NCBI GenBank assembly: GCA_029204225.1
Contig: CM055111.1
Coordinates: forward strand, 25,228,404-25,292,403
Direction: 5' to 3'
Length of the DNA stretch: 64,000 nt
Source: Diphasiastrum complanatum
Lineage: Eukaryota > Streptophyta > Lycopodiopsida > Lycopodiales > Lycopodiaceae
Each line of letters begins with the position of its first letter. Positions within the stretch are counted from its first letter, which is position 1. Positions 31,812 to 46,655 of the stretch are shown one piece after another. The notes beneath the pieces are model-generated. The model did no database searches. It had not been told where the DNA came from and saw nothing but the letters and a program-made list of their open reading frames with translations. A program made the translations under genes and the position numbers.

Positions 31812-32518
31812 AACTCAAACGCCTAGATCTGCCATCTTGGAGACAGATAACAGATCTTTTCTGAGTGAGGGCACATAGAGTGCTCCTGGCAGCTCTACTT
31901 GGCTTGGCAGGATTCGTAGCTATAGAGAGCCGATGCCCTTGACATTGTATCTGCTTCCATCGCCTAGAATCACCGCTCTATCATTTTCGAGTTCGCGAAA
32001 GTTGATCAAGATCTTTTTGTTGTAGGTTATGTGAGATGTTGCTCTTGAATCGATCACCACATCGTATCATATTCGGAGTAGCTTGTCGAAGCTTCGTCGA
32101 GTATCGTAAAAGCTTTGTCACATCTTTCTGCATCTTTAGATGATTCTGCAACGTTTGTCTTTTCAGCTTTGTTTTTTCTTTTTGGATTGAATCTGCAATC
32201 GTATGTAGAATGCCCTTTCTTCTTGCAGTGCATGCAAGGTATTGCTGGATTGAACTAGCATTTGTTGGCCGTATGGCCTGGTTTGTGGCAGTGATCGCAG
32301 GAAGAAGATTGTTGATTCGAGGACTTCGTCTTCTCGAATCTTGGCTTGTTTTTGTTCTTCTTCTTTTCTTTCGTGAAGAGAGCCTTCTCTTGATCACTGC
32401 TTCCTTCTCCTTCGTCTCTCATCAGTCTCTCATCAGGCACAAGACTGACTGCTTTGTTGAATGTCATATTTGGTAGACTCAGTGTAGCGCAGGCATCCGA
32501 AAGGGAGCCAGGAACCAT
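31812..32518 (-). pseudogene. copia nucleocapsid and protease (minus strand)
   Basis: Begins inside the C-terminal part of Gag (SLPNMTFNKAVSLVPDERLM) at 32518 with no Gag core, so the 5' end is lost. Zinc knuckles CDHCHKPGHTANKC and CMHCKKKGHSTYDC are present (a stop separates them), then the protease motif as VIDSRATSHITYN, with the conserved Gly of DSGA mutated to Arg. It continues VILGDGSRYNVKGIGSLYLR and ALYVPSLRKDLLSVSKMADL. With the two fragments to the left it forms one decayed element from zinc knuckle to RT. Confidence 0.85.
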
Positions 32519-32520
32519 GA

Positions 32521-32889
32521 CTTAGCTTCCCAACCTTCAACTATTGCCATCCAAACCCACGACATACAAGCAGCCAACTCGCCAACAACGATAAGACTTA
32601 ACCAACTTGAAGTTCCGAAAACCAACATTCAGATCCAACCTGGCGCCATGCCAGATCGGGGGTCCCGATGTGGGTGACTTCCCTCCAAGCAAGCCGCCCG
32701 ACATACATCAAAATTAACCAACTCGAAGCTTCATTACAAATGAGTAACATCCATTCCAAGCAAGCGGTCTGACTTACATCAGACTTAACCGATTGAAAGC
32801 TTCGTCACGAGCGTTGGAAGCCAACCTGGCGCCACGCCAGACTGGACAGCCATAAACAGGTAACGTCCACCCAAGCAAGCCATCCAACT
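32521..32889. repeat. Diverged tandem repeats containing TGGCGCC
   Basis: Related units recur: CAACCTGGCGCCATGCCAGA at about 32636 and CAACCTGGCGCCACGCCAGA at about 32823; CCAAGCAAGC at about 32686, 32757 and 32869; CTTAACC/ATTAACCAACTCGAAGC-like words three times. No protein is supported. The TGGCGCC part resembles tRNA-Asp primer sites but lacks the rest of the match. Confidence 0.55.
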
Positions 32890-33652
<763 letters not shown>

Positions 33653-33693
33653 CCACCAACCGACCCGCAGTTAGTGAATCCCTTTGGGGGCAA

Positions 33694-34329
33694 TTAGCTC
33701 CCCGTAAGGGATAGCCAACTGCCCACCAAAAGAACATCAATGTCATGTGGTAACGTGTACGACAAACTGGGAAACAAATCTGAAGTAGGCAAATTATTGA
33801 TGATACGACAGAGCTTATCTCTCACAAATCCATTTTTTTGAAAAGCATCAACAAGAATTCCAACCTCGTTAATAAACGTCTCTTGCTTGTTACAGCAGTA
33901 CATTGCAGCAGTGACCTGTGAAACAATAACCTTATATGAATTATAGATTGGTCTATTCAAAGCCAGATGTATATATTGTAAGTATGGAAAGGGTAGTTCT
34001 CTTTTTTTGTTGTATTTTGAAAGACAAGTAAGGCCGGATTCACTATCGAAGGTAATAGATATATTTAGAAAGCTGATTGTGTTTTTGATAAACCAGCAAT
34101 TGTGAGCATTGGTAATCCATCTGAAAGAGTCTTTGTGGGCATTAAAAGTGCAGAGAAGGTGAGGTAGAAAATTATTGCCCAAGAAAATTTCTAGTAAAGT
34201 GTATGTAGAAATGTTCGTTATATATGACAAGGAATCCTTTTCATGATTAGATTGCTCGTTAGGAAAAGGAGTAAAATCTAGACTGTTGAGTTGTTTTATG
34301 GCCAAATTACATACAAAGAATTTACACAT
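33694..34329 (-). pseudogene. Penelope-like RT, C-terminal part
   Basis: An open minus frame of 211 codons. Residues about 85-185 read FLNISITFDSESGLTCLSKY, then PFPYLQYIHLALNRPIYNSY, KVIVSQVTAAMYCCNKQETF and VDAFQKNGFVRDKLCRII. This resembles the end of Penelope-like RTs, where a FLD-type strand is followed by Y..S.HP...K..I..SQ..R..-CS and L...GF. The catalytic motifs and GIY-YIG endonuclease are not visible. The first 60 residues do not match well and may follow a deletion. Penelope RT primes on genomic DNA ends. I identify this by pattern only, and the frame being open argues that it decayed late or is under-sampled for stops. Confidence 0.5.
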
Positions 34330-34374
34330 GAAGCAAGGATAATGTTTTTACCCTTTCTTATATGACTTAAAGCG

Positions 34375-34850
34375 ATTCTCTTATAAAAAGTAGCATGCTC
34401 CTTTTTTTGTATTATTGTCTAAAGAAACATAAAAAGGAAGAAGTTTCATAAGTTTAAACCATCCGTCATAAAGCTCCAAAGCGACTTCATTCACATTAGC
34501 TTGTCTTAGAGTTATATGATTTAGGCCTTTTTCTAAAGATTTTCATAAAAGAGGACTCTTAATAATCTTACAGTCTGTGCAAATGACATGGCCCAAAATT
34601 TTCAAAGATAAAGTTCTCAAAATGGTGAAAAGCATAACATTGACAAGGATGAAGGTTATCTATATCAAATTGGCAAAACACATCATAAGAAAAAAACCAT
34701 TCACTTTTGACACTTGGTAGATAAGTCCAACCGAAAGTAATATCATAAAAGAGTTCGTCAACAATACCAAAAACGTTGTGCAAAACGTGAGTGTAAAAAT
34801 GCTTCACATGGATAAACTCAAATACTCTATTTCGGTAACATAAATGCAAA
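34375..34850 (-). pseudogene. Middle part of the same ORF, frameshifted
   Basis: Minus frames read DELFYDITFGWTYLPSVKSE, SYDVFCQFDIDNLHPCQCYA and, in other frames, CTDCKIIKSPLL, KSLEKGLNHITLRQANVNEV and LYDGWFKLMKLLPFYVSLDN. The EKGLNHI segment resembles the pre-RT region of Penelope-like proteins (a KG-rich stretch before the palm). At least three frameshifts and several stops occur. Confidence 0.4.
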
Positions 34851-34858
34851 AAAAGTCT

Positions 34859-35192
34859 CTATGAGTCGCTAATAGTGGAAAATTGGAGATGTCCGGTGGA
34901 CTTGGCAGTTTTTGGATTGGCGGAAATCAAAAGAGAAGAGGTCACCAATATCGCAAATGTCTTCAGAAAAGATCTCAAGTTGAGAGGCACTGTTTTCATG
35001 AAGGTCTTCAGTATAAACAAGCGGGTGAGGAGAGGTGGGAGCATCAGAAGCAGAAGGGGTAGTGACAGTAGGAGAAATACCATTTTCATTTTCTAAACAC
35101 ATAAACACTTTTCTAATGTGCGAATTGTAGAACTTTTCTTCCTCTTCAAACTTTTCAGCAAAATCATTAAGACGACTATAAAGATTTTCCAC
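34859..35192 (-). pseudogene. N-terminal part of the same ORF
   Basis: A 107-codon frame with an amphipathic, Glu/Lys-rich start (YSRLNDFAEKFEEEEKFYNS, likely coiled coil), then a Ser/Thr/Pro linker. It leads in the right direction toward 34850. I do not recognise a domain. Confidence 0.4.
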
Positions 35193-36441
35193 AAAGCTCA
35201 GCGGAATCTATGCTATACTGACCCAAGTGACCCTTACATAGTAAGGTACGTCATGCATGGCTGTCCATACTCCTGAGCATATCCATGCTTTCCAGTTGTA
35301 TCTCACCAAGTGTCTAAAGTAACGTTGACAAGAGTAAGATAACGTGTTACCATGAGTGTTATATCTGAATGACATAACATTCACGGTATTAGGACACTGT
35401 GTAGGAAAGATGTGATTAATACTTAGTAAGAGACTGCCAACTTTTATACTAGGTAATATGGCAGATCCGTGCCATTCTAGTCCTTAAGTATAAACTACGA
35501 TTTTTACTCATATCCATGCCGTCTAAGATTGTACTATTGGAGTCCTTACTGTTAATTTCAGTGACCAAATCTTATTTCAAGGCACTTTAGTTTGATCTAA
35601 ATGTGGCCTTATGTCGTTTCTTTTTTTCGAAAAAGGAACAAAAGAAGAGAAAAGAAAAAGTGGACTTGTGTAGAATAGTGGTATACCATAAACTATATGG
35701 AACCAAAACTACCATGCTTACCGTAGTTGCATAGAGTCTGTTTAAACTCGAAAAGCGTACCTGAATGGTTGTAGACGTAGCTTCTTGAGAGGCAGCCATA
35801 GTAGTTTTTAAGCGAAGGAGTTCTTTCTCTTTTAGATCATAGAGAAGCCAAGAGACACATTTATCTAGCATATTGCTATGGAGAGTTATATAGAAAACAT
35901 TTACAAGACATCTTCTGACTATGCTAGTTAACTTGCATTGCAGAGATCCAGTTGGTTGCATACCTTGCGATAACGAGTACTAGGTTAAGGAATGAACCAA
36001 GTAGTATTCTAAAGAGGCCAGAGCAATATAATGAAACTACAGCATGAGATATCATTAGCTTCGTATTGTGAGATCAAAAGATCTATAAACACTTTTAAAG
36101 AGATCACATTCCATCGCTGGATAGAGACAACCACCGATGATCTTAAAGTATTAGTACATGAAGAGCAGATGACCCTCCTGTCGATCGTTGTATAGCAAGG
36201 CACGTATGTGCATAACGGTGAGTACGTTCAAGACCAACATGCCTAGACTATCCATCGTTGGATAGAACATAAGCATATACATTATCAACCATATATTAGG
36301 CAATAGGCAGCGATCTATCCATCGTTGGACAACACCCAACCTATTCACCAAAAGTGTGAACCAAGTGTGAATACATGAGGTAGCCCTCCATCGCTGTCTT
36401 CTAAGCAGCATAGAGCAAGTTCTTTCTCAGATAGATGGTTA
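35193..36441 (-). other. Leader between upstream terminal repeat and ORF, with hairpins
   Basis: About 1.25 kb without a supported ORF. It holds several copies of a small inverted repeat, TCCA-TCG(C/T)-TGGA, at 36110, 36248 and 36318, and a variant at 36388. The 36248 copy has a 7-bp perfect stem. Function unknown. Confidence 0.6.
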
Positions 36442-39670
<3,229 letters not shown>

Positions 39671-39675
39671 TGGCT

Positions 39676-39765
39676 CTTATCATGGCTAAGTCGGATAAGA
39701 CTTAGTGTTTTCATGTGGCCACGAAGACCCACAGTTGAATCTCGATTTGTGCATGCAAGGGAATC
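39676..39765 (+). other. Possible tRNA-like SINE remnant
   Basis: TGGCTAAGTCGGATAAGA resembles an A box and CAGTTGAATCTCG a decayed B box about 40 bp later. No duplication found. Confidence 0.3.
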
Positions 39766-40875
39766 CTAGGAGTTGGCATGCATCCAAACTTGGGAGCTTT
39801 GTGCCACATATTGACTATGCCAATCTATGCGGTTGTATTGTATGCATGATGTAAATATTGCATGTAAAGATGGTAATGCCACTACATGGTCACAAAAAAC
39901 ACAAGCAATTAAATACTATGCCAACAAGTTACCCATTCATTTGAATCATGGACAAACTCAAAACCAAAAAGCATCTCCCCATTTAAGAAATGAGTAGAAT
40001 CTCCTTGAATTCTGAAGAAAATTGGACCTTTCAAGTAGAACTTAGATGACTCCCTCTAAAATAAAATGTCTTCACATTAAAACAATTATTGGAGATGTTT
40101 CATAGAAAGAGAATGTAGGAACCACCATCTAGGTTTTGATTTTGAAAAGGGACACTCCAGTGAGAAAATTTTGGACATGCATGGCATTCTCTTATTAGTG
40201 AATCTGTAATGGTGGCTAAGGTAGAAAATCTCTAGAAAAAATCAATGACATTCAAGTGGGTTTAACCTCTAAGCCTTATACTGAAGAATCAAGATTTGCA
40301 TAAAATTTGGATACACCTATAAGCATCTTGTCCAAATAAAGTTGTACAACAAAAACAAATCTACATTGTGGACTTTTTTACTCTTGTTTCATTATTGACT
40401 AGATGTGAAGTCCTAGTGATTGTTGCTCAACTATGACAATGACTTGCCCATGGTCACTTGCAAGAAAAATGGTAGGCCATTTCAAGTCAAAACTATATAT
40501 TACCTTAAGAAACAATAAGGTTGGAAATTGTGTCCTCATTAGAGTTTTTATAATAACACTTTTGTGTGCATGTGTTAGAATATGTACCACAAATGTCTCT
40601 AAATACATACTTTATCTGGCCTTCATAGCTCTCACAAGTCTTTCATCCCTGCCCATGACAATTGCACAACATCGACCAGTAGCCTTGCATGCCTTAATTG
40701 TTGATCCATAGTCAAAGATCACAGTTCCGAGCTTGGCAAGCCTCTGTATGCTAGAAATTGTACACCAGTGCCTTCACTTTTCACTTTCTACCCGTCGTAG
40801 ATCCCGAACTCTCAGAAAACTCTTCTCTTGAAGCTCTCTTCAACGACTACATTGTACTATGTACACTCCCTTTAC
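39766..40875. other. Unassigned DNA
   Basis: No conserved frame. The stretch 40690-40870 precedes a minus-strand primer site and may be the leader of that decayed element. Confidence 0.45.
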
Positions 40876-41300
40876 GACTCTGATACCAACTTTAGAATTT
40901 TCTCCAAATAGGATTACAGATTATGCAACACAGTAACATAGACTAAAAGCACTCTCTACTCCAAGCTCATGTAGCAACTGTCTTTCTCAAAACGAGAATA
41001 CATTGTACATATAGTTTTTCACTATGGCAACCCATGCATGGCCCAGGTTGCCGTTGACAGGACACGTGTCTCGTCGACTCGCCTCGTGGTGAGGCCAACT
41101 AGTCCTTATCTAATGATAGGACCCACAGTACAGTAACACAGAAGTTCTACTTTAGTTCTAACTCTCTGATCCACTCTCGACTGCGAGCCATGTGTTAAAT
41201 CTCGATCGAGTCTTCTTGGCTCAATCTCGACCGAGCCGAGCCTGTCTTCAACAAGATATATAACTTAGGTCTTATACGGTTATAAAATATCCCCAAACTT
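40876..41300 (-). repeat. Primer site and LTR fragment of a decayed copia element
   Basis: GACTCTGATACCA at 40877-40889 is the complement of a TGGTATCAGAGTC primer site. The AT-then-GC sequence that follows on the plus strand would be the 5' LTR of a minus-strand element. It contains two related words, AATCTCGATCGAGTCTTC and AATCTCGACCGAGCCGAG (41197-41240). No partner LTR was found in the window and its far end is not defined. Confidence 0.5.
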
Positions 41301-42049
41301 ACTCATTTGCACCTCAGTGACGTGAAAGTTTTTTTTGATGTTTCTAACGACAGATTCTGGCAATCTTTATGCACACAAGCTCACTTCTCGCCATCTTCAG
41401 CTCATTCTGACCGCTCTCGATCATTCTTTCAAGTCCTTGTAGACCATCCACATACATTCACGACCGAGGCAGTGCGCTGTCATTTTTCATCTTTCACAAA
41501 ACCTAAGCAGCCAAAGTTTGCAACATTAAACAAATCGTCAGAGCTAGCAAAATTTAAAACGTCATTTGTAGGTACAAATGTCTAAAATCAACCAATAAAA
41601 ATGATGATGATGCACTATCACCATATCCATGAAAGAACCTCTTTGAAGTTGGTCACTTCCAAGGTAAAATGGAGAGCTTTGCACCATCCTAGCACCTTTG
41701 GGATTGATCCTCTTTGATGTTAATGCTCCTCCTTGAAGGGTACTTGAGACTTCCTTGTCTCATAATAACTACAAAGATCAAGATCATAAAGCTAAGTATG
41801 CACTTGTCAAGATTATCAAGATTGCTAAAAAGATGAGCCCACAAACTACTAACATTCTGCATGATTTCTCTAATCTTGTAATAAAAAGTCACTTTGAACT
41901 CAATGAGGCTAACTACTTGCTTATAGAGATAAGTGTCCTTTAAGGATGATTCACTTACTCTCACAAAAATTACAAAATACCTCTAAGATTGAAAAAGTAC
42001 AATTTTCCACATCATGAATGAACAGATCTTTCTTGCTCTCATAGAACCC
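41301..42049. other. Unassigned DNA
   Basis: Short frames only (up to 92 codons) with no recognisable domain. Confidence 0.45.
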
Positions 42050-42560
42050 AAGAGCAATCACAAAATGGAACCATTTGATCTACTGACCCTCACAAAGTTG
42101 TCTCGCTCACCAGCGGATTGTATTCTGTATTTTCGTCTTCTGACTTCTTGTCTTGCTTACTAGCATTACAGTATTATGCATCAAACAGAAAGTATATAGT
42201 CGTGTCATGTAACTTCTAGATTAGAGTGATTAAACATCTACAACTAATCACGAAATACAAGAGTGGCAGATTAGCCACGATCTAGAGTGCTTCTGCTGAT
42301 GTCATGATATCTGATCTGATATTTGTACCCCATGCTACTTGGCTGATCCTCTTGGTTAGTTGAGGAGCACGACTGATTTCATGTTGTGTCGTGTCATGCC
42401 TGGTCACGTGAAAAGTTTAGGATTGAAGGCTAGCAAAGCTTTGGCATTAGAAACATTTCGTTTCTTCAGATACTGGGCCGAAGCTATTCCAAGAGCACAT
42501 CTCATCTTAGACCGGGAAGGTCTCTGAGGAAGAAGAGAAGGACGAGAATGAGAGCCGAGA
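42050..42560 (-). repeat. copia LTR copy, same family as 27.1-28.1 kb
   Basis: The reverse complement matches 27080-27760: GGCTAATCTGCCACTCTTGT, TTAGTTGTAGATGTTTAATC, the GCTAGTAAGCAA segment and GAAACGAAATGTTTCT. No coding part of the element is attached. Confidence 0.7.
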
Positions 42561-42789
42561 AATGCTAGCTAGAATGACAGTTCAAAATCATGTGAGCCTC
42601 ATGGTGAATCCCCATGATGGAATGACCATGTAGCAGCTAGTATTTGTAGGTATTTCTAATAAATCCAAGTAGATCCCTCTTAAAAAAGTAGAATGAGCCA
42701 CCTATTGATGGTGACCTCTAGTGGAGAAGCTAAATGCGTAGTCACAAAATTTAGCTTAGTTTCTTGATTTATTTCCTTATGAATTGTGG

Positions 42790-42968
42790 AGATTTTTTGT
42801 TTGTCTTGAGAGAAAATTCTGGATGGAGCCATTGATATTGTTTTTTTTAAAATTTGAAGATCAAGTGGCACATATATTTACTAAGTCATTAGGTAGATGT
42901 AAATCTGAAAATTTTTGCATTCTACTAGGAATAGAAGAGTGCAATTTTTTTTTTCCATTGAGGGAGAG
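42790..42968 (+). pseudogene. copia RNase H C-terminal tail and purine tract
   Basis: Plus frames give ILDGAIDIV, then EDQVAHIFTKSLGRCKSENF and CILLGI, the usual last residues of a copia polyprotein. They are followed by TTGAGGGAGAG, the purine tract that primes plus-strand DNA, directly before TGTTAG at 42969. Everything upstream of it (RT and most of RNase H) is lost or beyond recognition. Confidence 0.75.
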
Positions 42969-43330
42969 TGTTAGAAATCAATGATAAACTTCACTTGTTA
43001 TTATTTACAATGTACATTTACTATTGCCAATTGTTACCAACTATAACTAGTTGTAGGCTAGAATGTTAGTTGTACACAAGACATTTAGTTATGTATTAGT
43101 AATGGTGTGTTGCTCTTCCCTCTTGTGATAATTGCTTATGAATGTATGCTATTGTGTAGGGACTTTGATCCGACGTTGTAATAGCCCTCTCGCATGTCAA
43201 CAAGGGTTAGTTCACTGGATAGGCACCTAACTATGCATAGATGCTACTTTTAGTTAGTTCCCTACTTTTTATCTAACTCTACCTCCCATACCTCTACTCA
43301 TACTAACTCTACTCCCCTAGCTAACTTCAT
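42969..43330 (+). repeat. copia 3' LTR, start defined, end uncertain
   Basis: It starts TGTTAGAAATCAATGATAAA right after the purine tract. The end is not certain, since no second copy exists in the window. From about 43370 an AG-rich run and a different LTR-like repeat follow. Confidence 0.6.
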
Positions 43331-43399
43331 CATGTTTGTTGGTGAAGAGAAAGGATAGAATAGAAGAGGAAGAAGAAGGAGAAGAGAGAAAGAGAGAGA

Positions 43400-43978
43400 G
43401 AGAGAGATGAGATGGAGGTTAGCTCAAATGCTCAATTTTATTGCTTATGGAAAAATCTTAACTAGCATAAACAAAAAGCATGGAAAATGGAAATAACAAG
43501 CAAAGCACAACAATAGCATAAGCAAGAGTGATTAGCAAATGAGGATGCTTGAGCTATCAAAATGATAGAGTCTCTTCCTCTCTATTAGGCATGGAAATAG
43601 AGTACAAATGGCACCCTTTTATAAAATGGGAAAGGCCCTTGCCCCAAAATCCTATTGGCTAATATTTACATTGATCCTAGCCATTCATCTTGAACCCAAC
43701 TTGATCCAAGGGTCCACAAAAAGTACATTGAAATTCACAAGATTCATGTGAGTCCCAATTTTGGACCCAACACTAAAAAGTAATCTCTAAGTTTAAAAAT
43801 GACTTTGGGCCTCTAGTTTTATTTTAATTCAAAGCCCCAAGTCTATTTTATTTTATTTACAACTTAAGCTTGCGTGCTCATTGGGCCAAGGACTTATGAG
43901 CATAGAATGCCATGCCCTCGCAACACATTTTATTAGTTGATTTTATTTATTTACACTTCATTGGGATTTCCCCCAACA
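43400..43978 (-). repeat. LTR-like sequence, minus strand, shared with 18.96-19.38 kb
   Basis: In minus orientation it may start TGTTGGGGGAAATCCCAATG (43978). It contains GGCCCAATGAGCAC, GGGGCAAGGGCC, and ATAAAAGGGTGCC..TTTGTACTC, in the same order as the 19-kb copy. Its position downstream (on the minus strand) of the ORFs at 44.26-46.65 kb suggests it is their 3' LTR. Confidence 0.5.
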
Positions 43979-44259
43979 GGACTCACGGCTTGAAGTAGTG
44001 CCGGTCCCTCGACACTCTACCGGTTCAGTAAAGAGTCTTCTTGGCCCGTCTTTGTTGGATCAGATAGCCCGTGACGTCTTCCATAAAGTTGAGGCGGTCC
44101 AGTTTCTTCAAGTCCTTGGGCGTGTGAAGGGACTTGTGAACTCCTGTCAGCTAGTCTTGGTCGACCCACGCTTGGAATCTACACGTCCAGGGATTTCCAA
44201 GAAGGGCGGCTCGATAATACACACGAGCGACTGCAGCTGATTTTCGACTTTGTCGGAAG

Positions 44260-44640
44260 CTAGCACCTTATTAAGATCAAAGAATATGGGAGGGGGAGAA
44301 AATTGTCCCATTTAGTTTCTATCCCCATTAAATGCTCTAAGTCCCGGGCGTAGGTGGCTGCCGCGCGGACTGTTGGATCAGGACAGTTGAAGTAGTTATT
44401 GGCGAATATAGTGAGAGCCCTTCTGGCATATACATTCGTATTCCAACTGTACTCTGATGGAATGATCGGCCAATTGAAATTTTGAATTGTGATCTTGTCC
44501 AGAGGGGTGCCGCATTTCACCCATTTGGATCATCGTGTGCATGGCAGGAAGTGTGCGTTCACCTGTAGTTGTTGCGGACTTGTCACATAGGCCCTGATGG
44601 ACGCAGGGTCTCTTTCAAACAACTGCTGACGCCACTCTGG
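44260..44640 (-). pseudogene. C-terminal segment of the coiled-coil ORF
   Basis: The minus frame (44520-44260) reads PLDKITIQNFNWPIIPSEYS, WNTNVYARRALTIFANNYFN and AAATYARDLEHLMGIETKWD. No family is recognised. It is in a different frame from the coiled coil upstream, so at least one frameshift lies between 44530 and 44720. Confidence 0.4.
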
Positions 44641-44719
44641 TTGTGGTTGGAGGGCGGGTAATGCTTGCAGCTCCTTGCTCTTTATTGTTTGAGCTGAAAA
44701 AGATATTTGCCAACCGCCT

Positions 44720-45865
44720 CTAGATGACTCGTGGGGATACTTTGTTTATTTTCTCCTCCACGGACTTTGGTCTTCGGAAGGCCTGGCTGGCAGATATCAT
44801 GCGTGAACCTCTGGATGATGTTGCATGTCCTTCTTCTTGGCTTTGGCTGGTACTTGCACCTTGGCCTTGGTCTCGCGTCTCAGCACCCGTAGTTGTTGGT
44901 CCTTGGTCTTGGCCTTCGGACCCTTGATCTTGACTAAATCCCCTACTGCTTGCTGGCTTTGGTCCTGGCTCGTACTGGTCAATGCAGCACAAAAAACGTG
45001 ATGGAATCACCACGGGGGTGGGCTGGGCCTTCTTCTCCATGTACTGTTGGCAAGCATTGAGGACTTGTTTGGCCTGAGCGAGCTCATGAGTTGTGCTTGC
45101 CCGATATTTATCGAACTCTGCCTGGTAGCTGTTTAATGTTTGGTTATATACCTGCACCTGATGTCAAAAGAGATTCATCTCTGATTCAGATAGCGGCCTT
45201 GAGTTTGGTGTAGGTTGAACTAGCCAGACAGGTTTTTCACTTTGTAGGGCTTTGACTTCCGCCCCCAGGCTCGTATTCTCTGCTTCGTAAATTTGTAGTT
45301 GCGCCTGGAGGGGAGCAAGCCGTTGGGATGCTTCGGATTGAAGCTCTCGCACCTTAGTGGAGGCCTCTATCAGCACTTTGGAGAGGGTTTGGATATATAG
45401 ATTGAGGCCCTCCTCCTTCTGTTGTACCTTGGAAATCTTCGGGTGCCCTTCTTGTTCATGTTGTTGAGCTAGAATCAGCTCGTGCTGCAGCTCTGTGAGT
45501 TCCGCTCGTAGTCGTGTGTTGCTTGTGGCCAGATGTAGTACCTTGCTTTCCAAAATAGCTTTGGCTGCTACCGCCTCCAAGATGTATTTGCCCAGAGTCT
45601 GGTACGTCGTCATTAAGTCAGTTGGAGCAGTCGGTACACTGGCACTGATAGGGGCTTGTGTGGTATCGGCCTCGACGACTTGTGGAGCTCCGTCGTCATT
45701 GTCTTCAATGAGATTCTCGTTGGACCTGATGTCATCTGGGGCCGTGGGATCAGCCCGATCTGGCGATGGTATGAAAATTTTGGTTGCCCTCAGCAACCTT
45801 TGGTGTCGAAATAGGTGGGGTGCAAGAAGCAACAGTGGAAACGGGGGTGAGGACGGTTTGTCCAA
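44720..45865 (-). pseudogene. Coiled-coil protein of the gypsy-type unit
   Basis: Two open minus stretches (45865-45164 and 45157-44720) are in the same frame, separated only by one stop codon. Together they encode about 380 residues. An acidic N-terminal part is followed by a long heptad-rich region (ILEAVAAKAILESKVLHLAT, TRLRAELTELQHELILAQQH, LQAQLQIYEAENTSLGAEVK), then after the stop AEFDKYRASTTHELAQAKQV and a Gly/Gln/Ser-rich tail. It probably self-assembles, perhaps as a Gag-like structural protein. I recognise no named family. Confidence 0.55.
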
Positions 45866-45893
45866 ACAAGAGAATGGGAGGAACAGAGGGGAA

Positions 45894-46646
45894 CTAAAGT
45901 GTGGTGTGGAGCACGGAAGGCGAGGATGGAGCAGAAGTGGTCTGACGTGGAGGTGAGAAATTGATGATTTGCATCCATGCTAGAGTGTCAAGAGACAACT
46001 GAGAATCAGAGGGATTAAACGTGAGGGGAGCAACGGTGGCGGCAGGAGTGATGGAGGATGTGTTGGTGATGGACAAAGTAGTGGGTAATGGAACAAAAAT
46101 GAAAGTGCTATCAACAGAGAAAACGGGAATGGAAACAAGAACAGTTGTGGATGGAATAAAAAGAGGGGTAGTGACAACAGAGACAGGAGGGGAAGGTTGC
46201 ACGGAAGAAGAAGTGGCAGTGGGTGATGGAGTGGTTAGTGCAGTGCTGGTTGTGTGTCTTCGGGTAGTAGGTGGAGACGAAGATGAAGAGGCAGCGCCAC
46301 ACATTCGTTTGTTGGCCATTGTGTCAGTAATTGCAGGTTGGGAGGAGGTGGATGTTACAGATGACGGATAGAGGTTAGTGTGTGGCATTAGGGAAGACAA
46401 ATGGGTTGAGCGGTGGAAACCGTGCACTTTTGCCTCGAGAAGTGCACAGACAAAATTACACAACAGGGGGCCTGCTGCGATACGTTCACGGTTGTTGGGT
46501 TTGATGGAGGTGGTTAGTTCACGAATGAGAAAGTTATGCCAGTCATATGGCACAACTGAGGGGCCAAGAAATTCCAGAAAGGATTCCACTATCTGACTCA
46601 ATAGCTTGGACTGGATTCTATCCTTGCAAAATGTTGAAATAACCAA
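45894..46646 (-). pseudogene. YDW-domain plus Ser/Thr/Pro linker ORF
   Basis: 250 codons. The N-terminal part has DRIQSKLLSQIVESFLEFLG and VVPYDWHNFLIRELTTSIKP, similar in pattern to the YDWAQF/YDW segment at 61.9 kb and to the end of uncharacterised plant transposon proteins. Residues about 85-250 are low-complexity Ser/Thr/Pro with valines. A frameshift connects it to the coiled coil at 45865. The start is probably upstream but was cut off by the insertion at 46656. Confidence 0.5.
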
Positions 46647-46655
46647 AAAGTTATT

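Larger units (their letters stand above)
43979..46655 (-). mobile_element. Non-autonomous gypsy-type unit with coiled-coil ORF
   Basis: About 2.7 kb of minus-strand reading frames of unusual type, with higher GC than the surroundings and no recognisable protease, RT or integrase. The order is a YDW-motif domain, a Ser/Thr/Pro linker, a coiled coil, a linker and a C-terminal segment. The same order (YDW, linker, coiled coil) appears on the plus strand at 61.4-64 kb. This layout suits the accessory or replacement ORFs of Tat/Ogre-type plant elements. The right end is cut by the LTR starting at 46656. Confidence 0.5.
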
